Notes: generated by a model not told the origin, from the letters alone. Positions 38,780-50,419 are shown, counted from the stretch's first letter. The stretch: DNA of 64,000 nucleotides from Latrodectus hesperus (GCA_037975125.1 CM075858.1:63865640-63929639), one strand, 5' to 3'. A program made the numbers and translations.

Positions 38780-39239
38780 ACAAAAAGATTGCGATAATAT
38801 AATGAAATCATTATTCAAAATTGTTTCGTAGAAATTTTCTATAAATCGAGAGTTTTTAATTCTTTTATAACACAATGAGCTCAAAAATTTCATAAACTAG
38901 ATAAAATAATGAAAAGTTAACCATAACAATAATTTTACTAAAAGATAACTGGCGATATAATTAGAAACATCGCAATATAAATAGATTTGTTTATCGTACT
39001 GCGATCACTTTTTGCATACAAAGGTTAATTCGATGGATTTGGTTTGGAAATGAAATAAGAATAGACAAATACTAAGAAAATTATTAAAGATGTCAAACAT
39101 TATTTATTTTTACAACTCAAATTTCAGAAATGTTTATATATTTAAATTCTATAATTCACAACAATAGAAGTTTTTCAAAAGATTAGAATTTTCCGCAACA
39201 AAAATAGCCAACAGCATGGAAATATGTGAGAATAAAAGA

Positions 39240-39790
39240 AACGACAATTGTTGACTCCAGACAATCATTTGTGCCCGTGAGTAACCGCGGTTTATTTACC
39301 TTGAGTGCTCAGCTCTAAAAAGGACAGATTATAACCCCAAATCTCTAGCAATCCTTTTACACGAGCGTGGAAAAGGAAACAGGAGCTTTTTTCAGCAAAT
39401 CAACAAAGAAAAAAAAGCTAAAGAAAGAGCTCGTGACCCCACGCTATATGCCCTTAATCCCTCGGCAAACGAAGTCGACACTCTGATCCCGCGTGTAGAA
39501 ATAATTACTATCTCGGACTTTCTATATGTCGAGTCCAAGGGTGTGAGGCTCCGAGCTTGGCAAACTCAGGCCCTAGATCAATATTAGATCTTTGCCGAAG
39601 CCCTCCCCACTCGGCCAGGGGTGCTTGTAAACACTGGCGACGGGGGGAAGGGTCTTCACGAAAAGCGGATTTGTGATCTGATCGCTGCTCTGGCTTCTTC
39701 TATTAAAGTAGGTTTTGAAGCTTCAAGGAGATTTATATTGTCTTGGAGCAAACATGCAGTACCTTTTGTTTAGCGGCTATTCAAAGGACT
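39240..39790. promoter_or_regulatory. Candidate intronic regulatory island
   Basis: GC-rich block with AACCGCGGTTTATTTACC, ATCAATATTAGATC and GGCGACGGGGGGAAGGG. AACCGCGGTT is consistent with Runt or Grainyhead-type sites, but I do not assign a factor. Confidence 0.3.
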
Positions 39791-40165
39791 AAGGATACTA
39801 TGTAAGCGTATTTATTTTAACGTTCTACGCTGGGCACTCTAACATTTAATTGGAATAGGTTAAGTTACGTTTCGAAGTTAATATAGTTGGATGATTCATC
39901 TATTTGGGCAGAAGGTCAAGTCCTAAAATCAGGTACAAAGTTTTATTTTATTTGAAAAAATGTCAAAGATAGCACATTTCTCTAAATATAACTTTGCAAC
40001 ATTTCTAAAGGACAAGCATAAAATGTAACAATTACTAGCATTGTATGTTTTGTCACTGGCATTTGAAACAACTTTTTCAGAATTCATTGTCGCCGCATTT
40101 GGGAAGGAGTTCAATTCTTTAACAATTGTGAGGTACTATAATTCTTACAACTATTGTGAAAAATC

Positions 40166-40209
40166 ATACTTTTATTAAAGTATGGTTTTTATACTTTTAT
40201 TAAAGTATG
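40166..40209. repeat. Duplicated small hairpin
   Basis: The near-palindromic ATACTTTTATTAAAGTATG occurs at 40166-40184 and again at 40191-40209. Confidence 0.9.
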
Positions 40210-40619
40210 TCCAAGACGAATAATGCCCACTTTTGTGTCCAAATTTAATTTTCCAATATTACAAAAGAGTACTCATATGTAGTAACATTTACTACCATTA
40301 TATGTGCTATCAATAAGAGCAATGTAACAATTAATTGGATTAGATTAAGTTATACGTAAAAATTATTCTCGCCAAAATAGGGTTGTTTTTAAGCAGAGAA
40401 TCAAGTCAAATGCCATTAGGTTCAACAATTCAACTAGTCTGTGTCAGGACATTGACTAAATAAAATTCAATGTTTCTAAAAACTATAAATTATTGATTCT
40501 AATATAATATGCACATTCTCTTTTAATATTAAATAATTTTTATGCCATAAAAGATAAGATTTCGCAATTGAAGGCTAAAATTGAAAGGCATAGACCAAGG
40601 CAAAAAGAATACGATAATA

Positions 40620-40622
40620 GTG

Positions 40623-40700
<78 letters not shown>

Positions 40701-40707
40701 TATTCAC
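40620..40707. repeat. (TA)n microsatellite with inverted-repeat ends
   Basis: A TA run of about 70 bp flanked by GTGAATAGT on the left and its exact reverse complement ACTATTCAC on the right. The ~88-bp block is therefore almost entirely self-complementary. Confidence 0.95.
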
Positions 40708-41229
40708 ACATATATATATAATTGCACACACAATAATACACGTTTAAAAATAAAGAGATGATGCATAATTAAGAATAATATTTTACTAATTTAGAATCAA
40801 TTATGCAGTTATTCAAAAAAAAAAAAAATACATTTATATCTATCTGTGAAAAAAATCTTTCACAAGCTAAGAGATTTGTGATTTTTGACGGAGATCATAA
40901 ATTTATCAACAATTGTAACTTCAATGTTCGACAAATAGTAAAAGTTAAATAATAATAAAAGAGAAATTATTTACTCCCAAAATAAAAACTCGTAAACAAA
41001 ATTACTTTTTTTATTTTGGAAATTAAATGAAAGATTATTTGCTTATATTAAGAAAATGAAAATACAGAATGTCAATACTCAAATCCAAATGAGGGGAAAA
41101 TAAATCTATTAACTTCAACTCAAAATAACTGATTAATTCTTTATTCAACATTTATTATTATTTAAGCCTGCGATAAATTAGAATTAAATTACTGAAGAGT
41201 AAAAAAATTACATATCATCGAAGCATAAC

Positions 41230-41560
41230 ATTTTTTCCATAAATTTTTAGAGGGTAGGGAATATATATCTCAAACTCTACAATGCTTCGAAAGTCAAGCA
41301 AAACATTCGGAATGCGCTTCGAAAGGAAGTCCTTTTCCCAGGCTTTCTCGCAGAACTTTCTCATGTTTTTTTGGTCTTCCAGTCATTCGACACACTCTGA
41401 CGCTTCGGTGGTGCGAAAATTAGGCATTAAACGACACTTCATATTTCACATTTTGAGTTAATCATGGGAAAATATCGCGGATGATACAGTTTGGGTGCCA
41501 TATTTCATCATTGAATGCGATTTAATCGATCCTAACAAAACAAACGTTTCGAAAGAAATC
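41230..41560. other. GC-richer non-coding island
   Basis: Non-repetitive block with repeated CTTCGAAAG (41285 and 41317 regions) and ATGGGAAAATATCGCGGATG. No coding signal. Confidence 0.3.
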
Positions 41561-41929
41561 AACTGGATTATAAGCATTCAAAAAAACTTCCCTCTCTTTG
41601 TAAAACTTGATTCCATTTAAATGGGAAAAGTGGAATTAGTTTGTTTAAACAATGTATTTCATTTAAAAAATAGAAAACTCAAATTGATGATGATTGAAGG
41701 AAGGATATATTATGAAATTGGTCAATAACCAACCTAATGAAGTACTTGTCAAATTCCTTCGTATATTTATGCTCGAATAATTGCACTATTACAAATTTTC
41801 GACAATCGGTGATCTAATCCCTTGAGATAGAGATCAATTATCATAAAGAATTAAATGTGCAATTCAAGTCCATTTTGATCTGGTTTCCTTCTTTTTTGGT
41901 CCCTTCACATAATGTCTAATCAAATTAAT

Positions 41930-42740
41930 ATTTGTATATCGTTTGTTGCTTCTCATTCCCGTGACTAATCAGGTCCATGAGTTCATTCTCCCTGAAGAAA
42001 TCCAGCAATAATAGAGGGTCTTGAACTAGGTGAGTATCAGACAAGATAAAATGTGACCAGGGAAGGCTTATACAGAAGAGCACCTAGTGCAAATTTCGAA
42101 GTGTTTATTGTCTCCAACAAAAGTCATTGAAGAGCAGCTTGATCTCGTCTACTGCTACCCCGAACCAAGGAGCCGCTAGGGCAACTACTCTGATGTCACA
42201 GGTGTACTGGCGGGACCATCCAAAGGACCTTATTCATTGGCTTATATTTAAAAAAATAGCTTCATATAAGCAAGAGGAGCGACAGGCGTTGTGACCTCGG
42301 CAGCACCAACTCAAGCCAAACTGTCTGCAATTTCATTTCTGGCAACGTTGACATTTGACGGAATCCACTGGAAGTGGTTGGTTGATTAGTTGGGTTTTAT
42401 GGCGCAAGATCCAAAAATGGGCATACTGCGCCTCTACTGGAAGTGGATCCAATGAGAAAGAGAAAGTTGTTTTAGTTTTTTCAGAATGTCTGCACTTGTA
42501 CTATCCCTCACGTTATGCCAATCAGCCAAGTACACTATATATAAGTATAACACTTCTACTATCTGAAAAGATCCAACTATCCTTTAGCTGCGGTAGCAAC
42601 ATGATGGGGTGCAAACCCTCTAGAATGGCGAGAACCTCGCTACTGTCCAGCTGAAGTCTGTAGGCTCAGCAGCCAAGATAGTCTTCTACCGCCGGTGCTC
42701 CAGGTCTCTGATCATAGAAGCTGCCCCTTACGTCACCAGT
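41930..42740 (-). mobile_element. Decayed non-LTR retrotransposon: RNase H and C-terminal region
   Basis: A dead LINE fragment on the minus strand. With frameshifts and stops it reads DSSEVLAILEGL, then DSWIFSDSRSVI, then LSLSHWIHFQWIPS and NVNVARNEIADSLA. These are the ordered blocks of the RNase H domain of Jockey-like elements, including the Glu, the Asp of the FSDS motif and the ADSLA end. Further on it reads FEICTRCSSV-stop-AFPGHILSCL, a CCHC-like knuckle, and after another frameshift LVQDPLLLLDFFRENELMDL, a typical C-terminal tail. The element is 5' truncated, lacking the endonuclease and most of the reverse transcriptase. A 58-bp insertion at 42378-42435 interrupts it. Family assignment beyond a Jockey-like RNase-H-bearing LINE is uncertain. 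Confidence 0.88.
42378..42435. mobile_element. 58-bp insertion nested in LINE RNase H, with 11-bp target duplication
   Basis: ACTGGAAGTGG occurs at 42367-42377 and again at 42436-42446, flanking a 58-bp segment that includes GTTTTATGGCGCAAGATCC and CATACTGCGCC. Removing one repeat plus the insert restores the open IHFQWIPS coding motif. The insert carries the imperfect inverted pair GGCGCA and TGCGCC. It probably comes from a short non-autonomous element whose TTTATGGCGCAAG core I recall as common in spider and other arachnid DNA (not checked). Confidence 0.88.
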
Positions 42741-42810
42741 TATTATATCTTAAAAGACTCTTGAACCACTAAAAAGGGTCAATACCTCAAAAACGTGATT
42801 CGTTTAGTAT

Positions 42811-42976
42811 TTTACTCCCCTACAGTTACTTTTGCATGGGAGAATTTATTCAACCGTGATCTACAGTTTAAAGTGAATTTCGGAATCACTACAATATCCA
42901 CGCAAGAGATGGGATTCAAACCTACAAATTGTTGAATTGAAGACCAAGGTGCTAAGCTACCATGTCGAAGAGTCGA
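42811..42976 (-). repeat. SINE family copy
   Basis: GTTACTTTTGCATGGGAGAA, ATCTACAGTTTAAAGTGAAT, ATCACTACAATATCCACGCA, AGAGATGGGATTCAAACCTA and TTGTTGAATTGAAGACCAAG give a nearly full-length match. It lies just to the right of the LINE remnant. Confidence 0.85.
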
Positions 42977-43299
42977 ATGTGAGCTTAGCTCAACTGACCA
43001 CAGCAATAATTCAGCGACACCATCCTTCTTGATTTCGAATAGTTATTAAAAACATCTCGATAGGCTAATTGTAATTTTTAAACACAAATTCAAATATCAA
43101 GTGGTGAAACATATCCAAGACATTTTATACACTTGATATTAACAGCAACATGTTTACTTACAAAAAACTACTTTTTTCAAAGCTTCAACAGCCATTGTGA
43201 TTTGTAGCATGGTCATTCACTTCTTTTCACTTGAGCGCAAGGTATACTTGAGTAGAAAGCCACTCAATTCCATGGATACTCGCTTCCATTAACAGCCAA

Positions 43300-44100
43300 A
43301 ACAAGCATTTCTATGGTGACCAAATCATCTGATTAAAACCATAATCCCTTATTCTGCGACGGATGCGGGTCTATGGGGCCCTGCCTTTAATTATTTAATG
43401 AAAAATGACCCTTGCCGGCCATTCGATCTGCTCCTCATTCCAAAGCTTTTAAAATCCCATCTGCGAAGGGGGTGCAAGAGCTCTTCTCCTTTCCAATTCT
43501 CCGTCCTGGAAAGGCTGGATTGAATTTTCATTAGGGCTTTCCGTGTGTGTGCGTCCCCATGTTATTGGGTCAACTTCGCCATTCCGCAAACACAGCCCCC
43601 GGATAAACATTGGAATTTGCGTCTGTGGCCCCGTGTCAATATTGCGCCATGGGGAGAGAGCGAGAACACGTGGGGGATACCCAGAGAACGAGCGGAGCTT
43701 AATTAATGGACCGCCCCGGCTTTTCACCCCTCTTTCCCAGCCCACCCTATTTGCTCTGCGGCGGCAAGTGACCACCCCGCCCGCCGAACATGACGTCAGC
43801 TCCCACGCTGACCCCCCGCCCCCTCCTTCGGACATGAAGACAACCTGATTAAAGTAGGTAATCAATGGCCGACAAACATTTCGCCGCTTTTCTACCTCTT
43901 GCTCCTAATATCGATTGAATGGGAGAGAATGGATGGTGCAGCCGGACGATTTCTGGACCTGGCCGTCCATCGAGTGTCGTGAGTGCCCACTTGGCGAGAA
44001 GGCCTTTTGGCGCCATAAAAGCAGTTCCCGTTTCCTGGTTGTAAAGACGGGGGATTATTACATTTACAATGCGGCAGCTCTGAGACAGAAAAATTAAACC
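43300..44100. promoter_or_regulatory. Strong candidate intronic regulatory island
   Basis: The second largest GC-rich block of the giant intron. It has GGGGCCCTGCCTTTAATTAT, TGAATTTTCATTAGG, GAACACGTGGGGG, GCTTAATTAATGG, GAACATGACGTCAGCTC and CTAATATCGATTGAATGGG. Homeodomain-like, E-box and CRE-type motifs are packed together. The 138-codon minus-strand frame through it is not family-like and I do not call it a gene. Confidence 0.45.
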
Positions 44101-44208
44101 AAATAAAATAATAAGTTCCTTCAGAATTCATTTCCACCGTGTTTTGTGCTACCTTGGCATATAAATGTATTTAAAATATACTAAATAATGATTTGTTAGG
44201 TTTACTTG

Positions 44209-44560
44209 TTAGTTTTAGCTTTGCTCATAAGAGTTAACTGGACCTATCGAGTAAAATTCATTCCAACCAATAACATTCATGCTTAAAGTGGGTTTTATTA
44301 TTGTTGCTCTTCGGTCACTCCTACACACGAAGGTTAATTTGACCGAGAACAAAAGTTGAAAATGGACTTCAAACGTCAACAAGGAAGCAATATTTGAAGT
44401 GGCGATAGCACCTACGAAATATTGAGCTGTTCACTACCCATTCAGCAGCCACATTAGTTTAAATGGGCTCTGGAAAATTACACAAACATCCAGTTCAGAA
44501 GAGGATCTAATGGCTAGAAGAATAAGCATTTAGCAGCCAGTTCGAGGTGATTTGCATAAT
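44209..44560 (-). repeat. Cluster of three partial SINE family copies
   Basis: A body-only piece (44209-44295), a fuller copy from TTGTTGCTCTTCGGTCACTC to TTCAGCAGCCACATT (44299-44456) and a decayed piece to 44560 lie head to tail in one orientation. Confidence 0.65.
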
Positions 44561-44857
44561 TTTCTTCAAAATACACCTAGAAAAGATTTTTCAACTTTTT
44601 ATAACTTTTGACTCTTAGTTCAGAATAGAAGTTCTGCAGAACGAAATTTCTAGAGATTAAATGCCATTATTTCTTGCAATTCAGCTGCCAGGTCAACCGA
44701 AAACGGTGATGATAAACAATATAATTTTGTATTTAAAAACTGTATTAAAAATGTGGCATTTACAAGGTATCAATACGTTATTATATTTAAACATGATAAT
44801 ATTTAATGTTTCATAATTAGTGAATAATTTTTATACTAATAATAGTTTAATAGTAAT

Positions 44858-45024
44858 TTATTTTATACTCAATGGTCACTTTGCATACAAAGGCTAGTTT
44901 GACTGTGATCTTAACTTTTAAGTGGATTTTGAACCACGATAAACATTTACGCTAGAGGTAAGAATCCAACTGTTGAACATGTAAAGGATCATCGCGTACT
45001 AGCCATTCAACCACCAACTCGACA
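44858..45024 (-). repeat. SINE family copy
   Basis: CACTTTGCATACAAAGGCTA, TTTTAAGTGGATTTTGAACC, ACATTTACGCTAGAGGTAAG and TAGCCATTCAACCACCAACT are clear. Box B has decayed to AGAATCCAAC. Confidence 0.8.
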
Positions 45025-45269
45025 ATAACAGTAAATTAAGATTCATCCCAAAATGTAATTTTCCATAAAAATACATAGTAGGATTGGCATTTTTATTTCA
45101 AAAATCATCATTTAAACATGTTACGAGTATATTTACACATTTTAATGTTTAAACTTTTAATCCATGCATTCCCTTAATGTAATGGGAGATTGAAGTCAGA
45201 ACTGGTTGGCTTTCAACAGCATATTCGTGACCAACAATCTGTTACTATTCAGCATGAAACGAATGCTCA

Positions 45270-46140
45270 AAATGCAATTTTACGTATCAACGAAAATATC
45301 TCTGAGGCATCCATTCTACAAACAAAACTGAAGGTGCAGCACAGCAGATAAGTTTAAAGAGCACTTTAAACAATGTATTTGTTTGCACAAACTGAAACAG
45401 CGGGACATTTGTCCGGGGCAAATTCGGTAACGCGACTCCAGAATAAGCTATTGATTGGGATGCTATAACCAGCCAAGAAAACAATTCGCTGGGAGAGAGA
45501 CGCTTTTAAATTTTTAAAAAGCACGGTACTTTGATTCATTGCTCCCAGATGACGCGATTGGGGCCAAGCCACCACCAGGCGATAGTACACATATTTGTCT
45601 TTAAAAAGATTTGCGCACCCCCTGTAAAAGTTCTCGAGCGGGGAAAAATAAAGTTTCCCCAGAAAAGTCCCAGCTGGGCCCCGCGGATAGAATTTTCCCA
45701 ATACACGAGTTCCTAATTCACGAGTAGATATTTGACATTCGGGGATTCGCGATCCATCTTTTCTCGTGAGCGCGGAGGAATGTGTGTGAAGAGCCCATCT
45801 CCCCGACTCACCAGATCAATATTGACCGAAAGTGTGTGTCGGTCTCAAGAGGTTTACTCGGAAAACACTCCCGGGCCCCATTCCCCCTCGTCCACCCCGG
45901 ACCAGTCTCCAGAGAGTGAGCGCTCCACTTTATACTTTCGACCCCCTCCTTGAGTGCCGGAGTCCACAACAGTAGATTTTCTAGACCGTTTTCCAGCCAG
46001 ACATTGTGAAGCGGAGGTTATAGTTTTCTGCCATCTGTTCCTTGTCACACGGGCGGCCCCGGAGAGCATTTGTTTGTTTGCAGGAAATATTTATTGGACT
46101 TCTCAGAACTTCCGCGGGGCACGTAAAACTCGCGCTTAAG
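45270..46140. promoter_or_regulatory. Candidate intronic regulatory island
   Basis: GC-rich block with two GGGCCCC motifs (45676 and 45873), GATCAATATTGACC and dense open frames on both strands caused by the low stop frequency. No coding homology is recognised. Confidence 0.4.
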
Positions 46141-46424
46141 ATGCGGCTTTAAGAGATTGTGTAACGAAGATCTCACTAATTTCGTAAGAAACAGTGTTTA
46201 TATTTGGAATCGGAATAGCTTTCTAAAAGTCAATTGAGTAGCTAGCTCCAAACGTAATTTTAAAAAAATAAATGTATAATCTCGAATGAATTCCATTACC
46301 CTTTTGTCTAGTAAATAGACATAATACAGCTAGTAACCTTTGTAAATAATTTTAAAATACATAACACAAGATTTGTGTATGTAGATAAATAAAAATCCTA
46401 CTCCAATTTCAGCAGACGAATTGT

Positions 46425-46530
46425 CACTTCTAGTTTATTGTGAATATTTTAATTGGGAATCTACAATTTAAAATGGATTGCCAATCACTATAAACATACA
46501 GGCTGGAAGTAAGAATTATTAAAATAAAGT
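46425..46530 (-). repeat. SINE family copy, truncated
   Basis: Shows AATTGGGAATCTACAATTTA, AAATGGATTGCCAATCACTA and TAAACATACAGGCTGGAAGT. The tRNA-like half is missing. Confidence 0.6.
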
Positions 46531-46639
46531 TCATAAACAGGTTCCATTTCACACATTTGAATACTTTTTAGATAAAAAATTAAAAATCACTCAAATAGCT
46601 ATTAAGAATTACTACTGAAATGATGAAATCTAACAAACT

Positions 46640-46800
46640 ATCGCCAAGAATTAGGATTCGATTTGGCTCCTTAAGGTTTATTTTTTGTGCATAATCGACC
46701 AGAAATCCCAAATTATTGCAAATTTCCACAATAAAGATAGAACACGTAAACACAAACTTTAGACTCCAGAACAGAGCACAGGGTCATTCAACTGTTTCAA
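46640..46800 (-). repeat. SINE family copy, decayed
   Basis: TTTTTTGTGCATAATCGACC, CAAATTATTGCAAATTTCCAC and AGGGTCATTCAACTG are the surviving landmarks. Confidence 0.55.
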
Positions 46801-47580
46801 GAAAAGGAACTAGCAGGTTCTACATGCCCAGGATTCCAAAAAATTAATTTAAAAATACAACCAAAAAGACTTCTAAATAATTAAAAAAACTTTAAACTGA
46901 GTTGTCCTAATCCCTGGATGTTTCTGCGGCCCTTATTTATATTATGTTTGACTACAAAATTTAGATTCCTTTGCTTATTAAAAAATTCCAGTGATCAAAA
47001 CGTGAACTTGTGATTTCAAAAAAGTTCATGACTACAAATTAAAACTTGTGCGAAATTCATTAGATCAGTCAGTAGAAATGGAAGATTATATCAGAGTAAA
47101 TTAACATAATCTGAAATAATCTTGTTTTACATTTGTTAAAATACTTAAAACAATCATAAGTATGTATGTATGTATATATATGTATATATTGCACTGCAAA
47201 ACAGCTCTGTAACAGTCGAAAATACAAAGTAAACATGTAAAATATCCGCAATGCAGCATTTCCAGAATTTTCAGCATTATCAGAAATAATACTGATATGT
47301 ATCGCACTAAAAACTGTCAAAATAGAGCATTGCTAAATATTCCAAGTTTAAGAATCCATTTACATACAGGTGAAACAGAATAATATATATGCATAGTAAA
47401 ACTGCAGAAGAGCATGAGAAAAAAAAGCGCAAATAAATACAACAGATTAATAATATAAACATGTATGAAACTTGTGTTCACTTACAGCCTTGTTACATAC
47501 AGTTTATTAAGTTTGCAAAATCTATGATACAACATACAAAATTGGAGATTTAAATTAATTCTTGATATAGGTGATAAACT

Positions 47581-48235
47581 ATACTCAAATATTTGAAGTA
47601 CTGCAGATTGCATTGGGCAATTATTATTTGCAACAGCCGAATTTGCACAACTATTATTATTATGGGAATTATTGAACAAAGAATACAATGGTTATAATAT
47701 ACAAGACTATTTAAAAAAGAAAAATAATATACCAAAATATTTCAGAAAAACATAAGAAATGTCATTGGGTATAGATAACAATAAAAATTCAAATAGGGTA
47801 TTCCAAAAACCTCAAAGCCGCTGAATATTAAAATCCAGTTATATAGAAATTAGACTAAGCAAAAGTTATAAAATGATGTACCATATTGAAGAAAGTGTTA
47901 AAAAGAGTAACCATGAACAACATACATATGTGAAGCAATATAACTATCCAATTTAATAATAAATCCTTCATCATATTAAAAATCTGTATATTGTGTGTAC
48001 AATTTATTAAACATACAATATTTGTGTTGTGGTATAAAAAGCTAGGCATTAATATTACTAATTGTTATTTTAAATAAATTATGCTCACATATTTGAAGTA
48101 CAGCAGATTGCATTAAACTGAGACAATTAATATTTTGCAGCAGTTTAATCAGTGCAACAATTATCATCAATTAAAATATTAGTTACACAAAAGATGCAAT
48201 AATTAATGATACATTTTGAAGAAGAAAAATATCTT
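47581..48235 (+). repeat. Related segments about 500 bp apart
   Basis: ATATTTGAAGTACTGCAGATTGCATT (first copy near 47588) recurs near 48090 as ATATTTGAAGTACAGCAGATTGCATT. Both are followed by AATTATTATTTGCA/AATTAATATTTTGCA and GTGCAACAATTAT-like sequence. This looks like an ancient duplication. Confidence 0.75.
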
Positions 48236-49109
48236 ACGATGATTTTTATACTTTAATAAATAGATGTTATGAAGAGATCTACTCAATTATGGATTTATTA
48301 TCACAAAGTTTTGAGTTCCTTCTTCACAGATAAAGGTGATTATGATCTTTATTTCGTGCAAAAGAATTATGTATGGAATTCGAAGTCTTATACTTACAAA
48401 AAATTTAGTCTAAATTAGGAAAAATTAGTTTGAATTTTGTTAATTGCTTTCAAGGAAGTAATTAATTGGGTAACAATTATGTATCACAAAAAAGTATTTA
48501 GCACATCACTAAAACCACTAAATCCTCAATTACAAGTGAGAATATTACAGAAAAAAGATAAGACAAAATTCATAATTAACAATTTGTTTAAAGAAAATGG
48601 AAGCAGCTGGATAGCAACATTTATACAATTTAGATAGCACTATTTTGACATTATATACAAAAATTATTAAATAATGAAATTTAAGGAATAACATGCAAAT
48701 AACATAGCACTCAATTCCTTAAACATTAGACAAATTAACCCTGATTTATTAACTTTTTTCAACATTGAATAACTGATTTGGATAGCAATATTTATGTGTA
48801 AACAAGTTTACAAAGTAATATGCCACAGATAGCAATATTTACACACCATAAAAGGGAAGGATTTAAGTAAAATAATTTGTAAAGCCAGTTCTTCAATCAC
48901 ACACACAAAGATAGCAAATTGTCTTTATTTTTCTATCAGACTTCCCAAACAAAGGCAGAAATAAATTGCGAATACAACCACCTATCGCCAAGATTATAAA
49001 AAGCAAACGTTTAAGAGATAACACAAACGACTTGAGAATATGAAAAAAAAAAAAGATAGCAAGATGCTAAAATAATAATAGAGCGGGGGAATAAAAATGA
49101 TACAACTGA

Positions 49110-49390
49110 TAAATTTTCTAACCCTCTTCAATCACCACCATCATCGCTCTATTTAGACGACCGCCTTTCTTTTGTGGCGGCGGAAAGGAGGAAAAAATAG
49201 AGACGCTACTGGACCCTGAATGATCGTCATCAACTTTCGTCTTCGATCCGTCATCATTGCTTGGAAAATGATTCCATCTCCACCCCACGCTCAAATCGAT
49301 CATCATTTCATCATCAGGTTTCCATGCACCCGCAACCATCTGCGGCCAATTAACGTCTTCTGCGGCGATACACAGCGATAACCGCGAATT
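49110..49390. other. GC-richer block with ATCATC-type repeats
   Basis: Contains CACCACCATCATCGC and GATCATCATTTCATCATCAG. The minus-strand frame would be Asp-rich low-complexity. A regulatory or simple-repeat origin is more likely than coding. Confidence 0.3.
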
Positions 49391-49616
49391 CTTTCTTTAA
49401 TAATTATATAATATCACTACCATTTATGAATTGTATACAATATTTCCAAATTTTATGAGTCAGCTGATTCGTTATGAAATTCCCAGTTATGTAAACACCG
49501 TTTTGAATGACGGTTGCCGTCACACTTACGGTTTACGCAATGGAGCTATTTTATCATTGGCATATTTCATAAACTCACTGCAAAAGGGTCATTTGTTGTG
49601 ATGATATAATGAAATG

Positions 49617-49878
49617 GTTAATTGGTTGTCGTTCTTCGGCCACTTTCTTCACACCAAGACACATTCGATTGGGATCTATTGTTTAAAGTCTATTCCTTAA
49701 TCGCGGTAGCTTCGTTTGGTTGATTAGCATTCGCTTCATAGTCATTTTTGGGACAAGATGGCTAATTTGATCGGTATCAACAGTTTAAAATGCATTCCTA
49801 GCCACTCCAAATCGTGGGAAAGCAAACTCGCCAGCAATTTAACTGTAGGTCACAGCGCTAATCATTCAGTTGGCAGTG
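49617..49878 (-). repeat. Two abutting SINE family copies
   Basis: A truncated body (TCGTTCTTCGGCCACTTTCT to about 49712) is followed by a fuller copy with GTCATTTTTGGGACAAGATGGCTAATTTGA, AACAGTTTAAAATGCATTCC and GCTAATCATTCAGTTGGCAG. Confidence 0.75.
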
Positions 49879-50374
49879 GTTGTACCCTGGAAGTAGGATT
49901 TAGAAGTCACAAATTAATGAATAATGAGTGATAAACATAACTTCTAGCTCGACATTATCTTTTTTTTATTATCCATGGTCCTACAAATGCTTCATGAGAT
50001 GGAGATGAAATAAATTCATCGAGCAATTTATAGTTTATACTACTTGATAAATTGTAAGTGCAAACAGATATCTTTGTGATAGTGTAAAAAAACTTAGTTA
50101 AACAAAAAAAAAAACTACCTATTGAATAAATTGGCTGCCAATTGAGTGAGATAATATTATCTGTGGAAACAAACTAAAGATAAACTATTGTTTGTGTTTG
50201 AGTTAAGAACAGAGTATGAATATCACGACATAAAGATACTTTGAAGATTAACTTATTTCTGGCATGCATTTTAGATAAGAAAAAAATAAAATTAGCAGAA
50301 TTCGCATTAAATTTACAAATGTTTGCAATATATATTCAGGTCATTGATTACTTAAATCGAAATATAAAACTTAC

Positions 50375-50419
50375 CTGTTTGTGCATTTCTACATTTAAAC
50401 CATATGACATTTCATAATA
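50375..50419 (-). CDS. gro: groucho exon: Q-domain YYEMSYGLN segment
   Basis: A 45-nt, phase 0/0 exon encoding exactly YYEMSYGLNVEMHKQ. The acceptor is TTTTTTTCAG and the donor is CAG/GTAAG. This block is one of the most conserved in Groucho/TLE proteins: human has GLNIEMHKQ and fly has GLNVEMHKQ, so the Val matches the arthropod form. The exon is followed by the largest intron in the window (about 24.9 kb). Skipping it would keep frame but remove part of the oligomerisation helix. Confidence 0.97.

Larger units (their letters stand above)
25479..50374 (-). other. gro: groucho giant intron (~24.9 kb)
   Basis: The largest intron here splits the Q domain between ...MHKQ and TEIAKR.... It carries most of the GC-rich islands (27.3, 29.3, 31.1, 36.0, 39.2, 41.2, 43.3, 45.3 and 49.1 kb), a LINE remnant at 41930-42740, two long (TA)n tracts, a 48-bp palindrome and about 20 SINE copies. 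Its size and islands fit an intron rich in enhancers. That is inference; no second gene is readable in it. Confidence 0.75.

Noticed and set aside
40540..40731. Open frames of Tyr/Ile repeats over the (TA)n tracts (also near 18226 and 62602)
   Set aside because: These are translations of dinucleotide microsatellites.
43449..43865. 138-codon minus-strand and 101-codon plus-strand open frames
   Set aside because: Both arise from low stop density in a GC-rich island. Gly/Arg/Pro-biased composition with no family resemblance.
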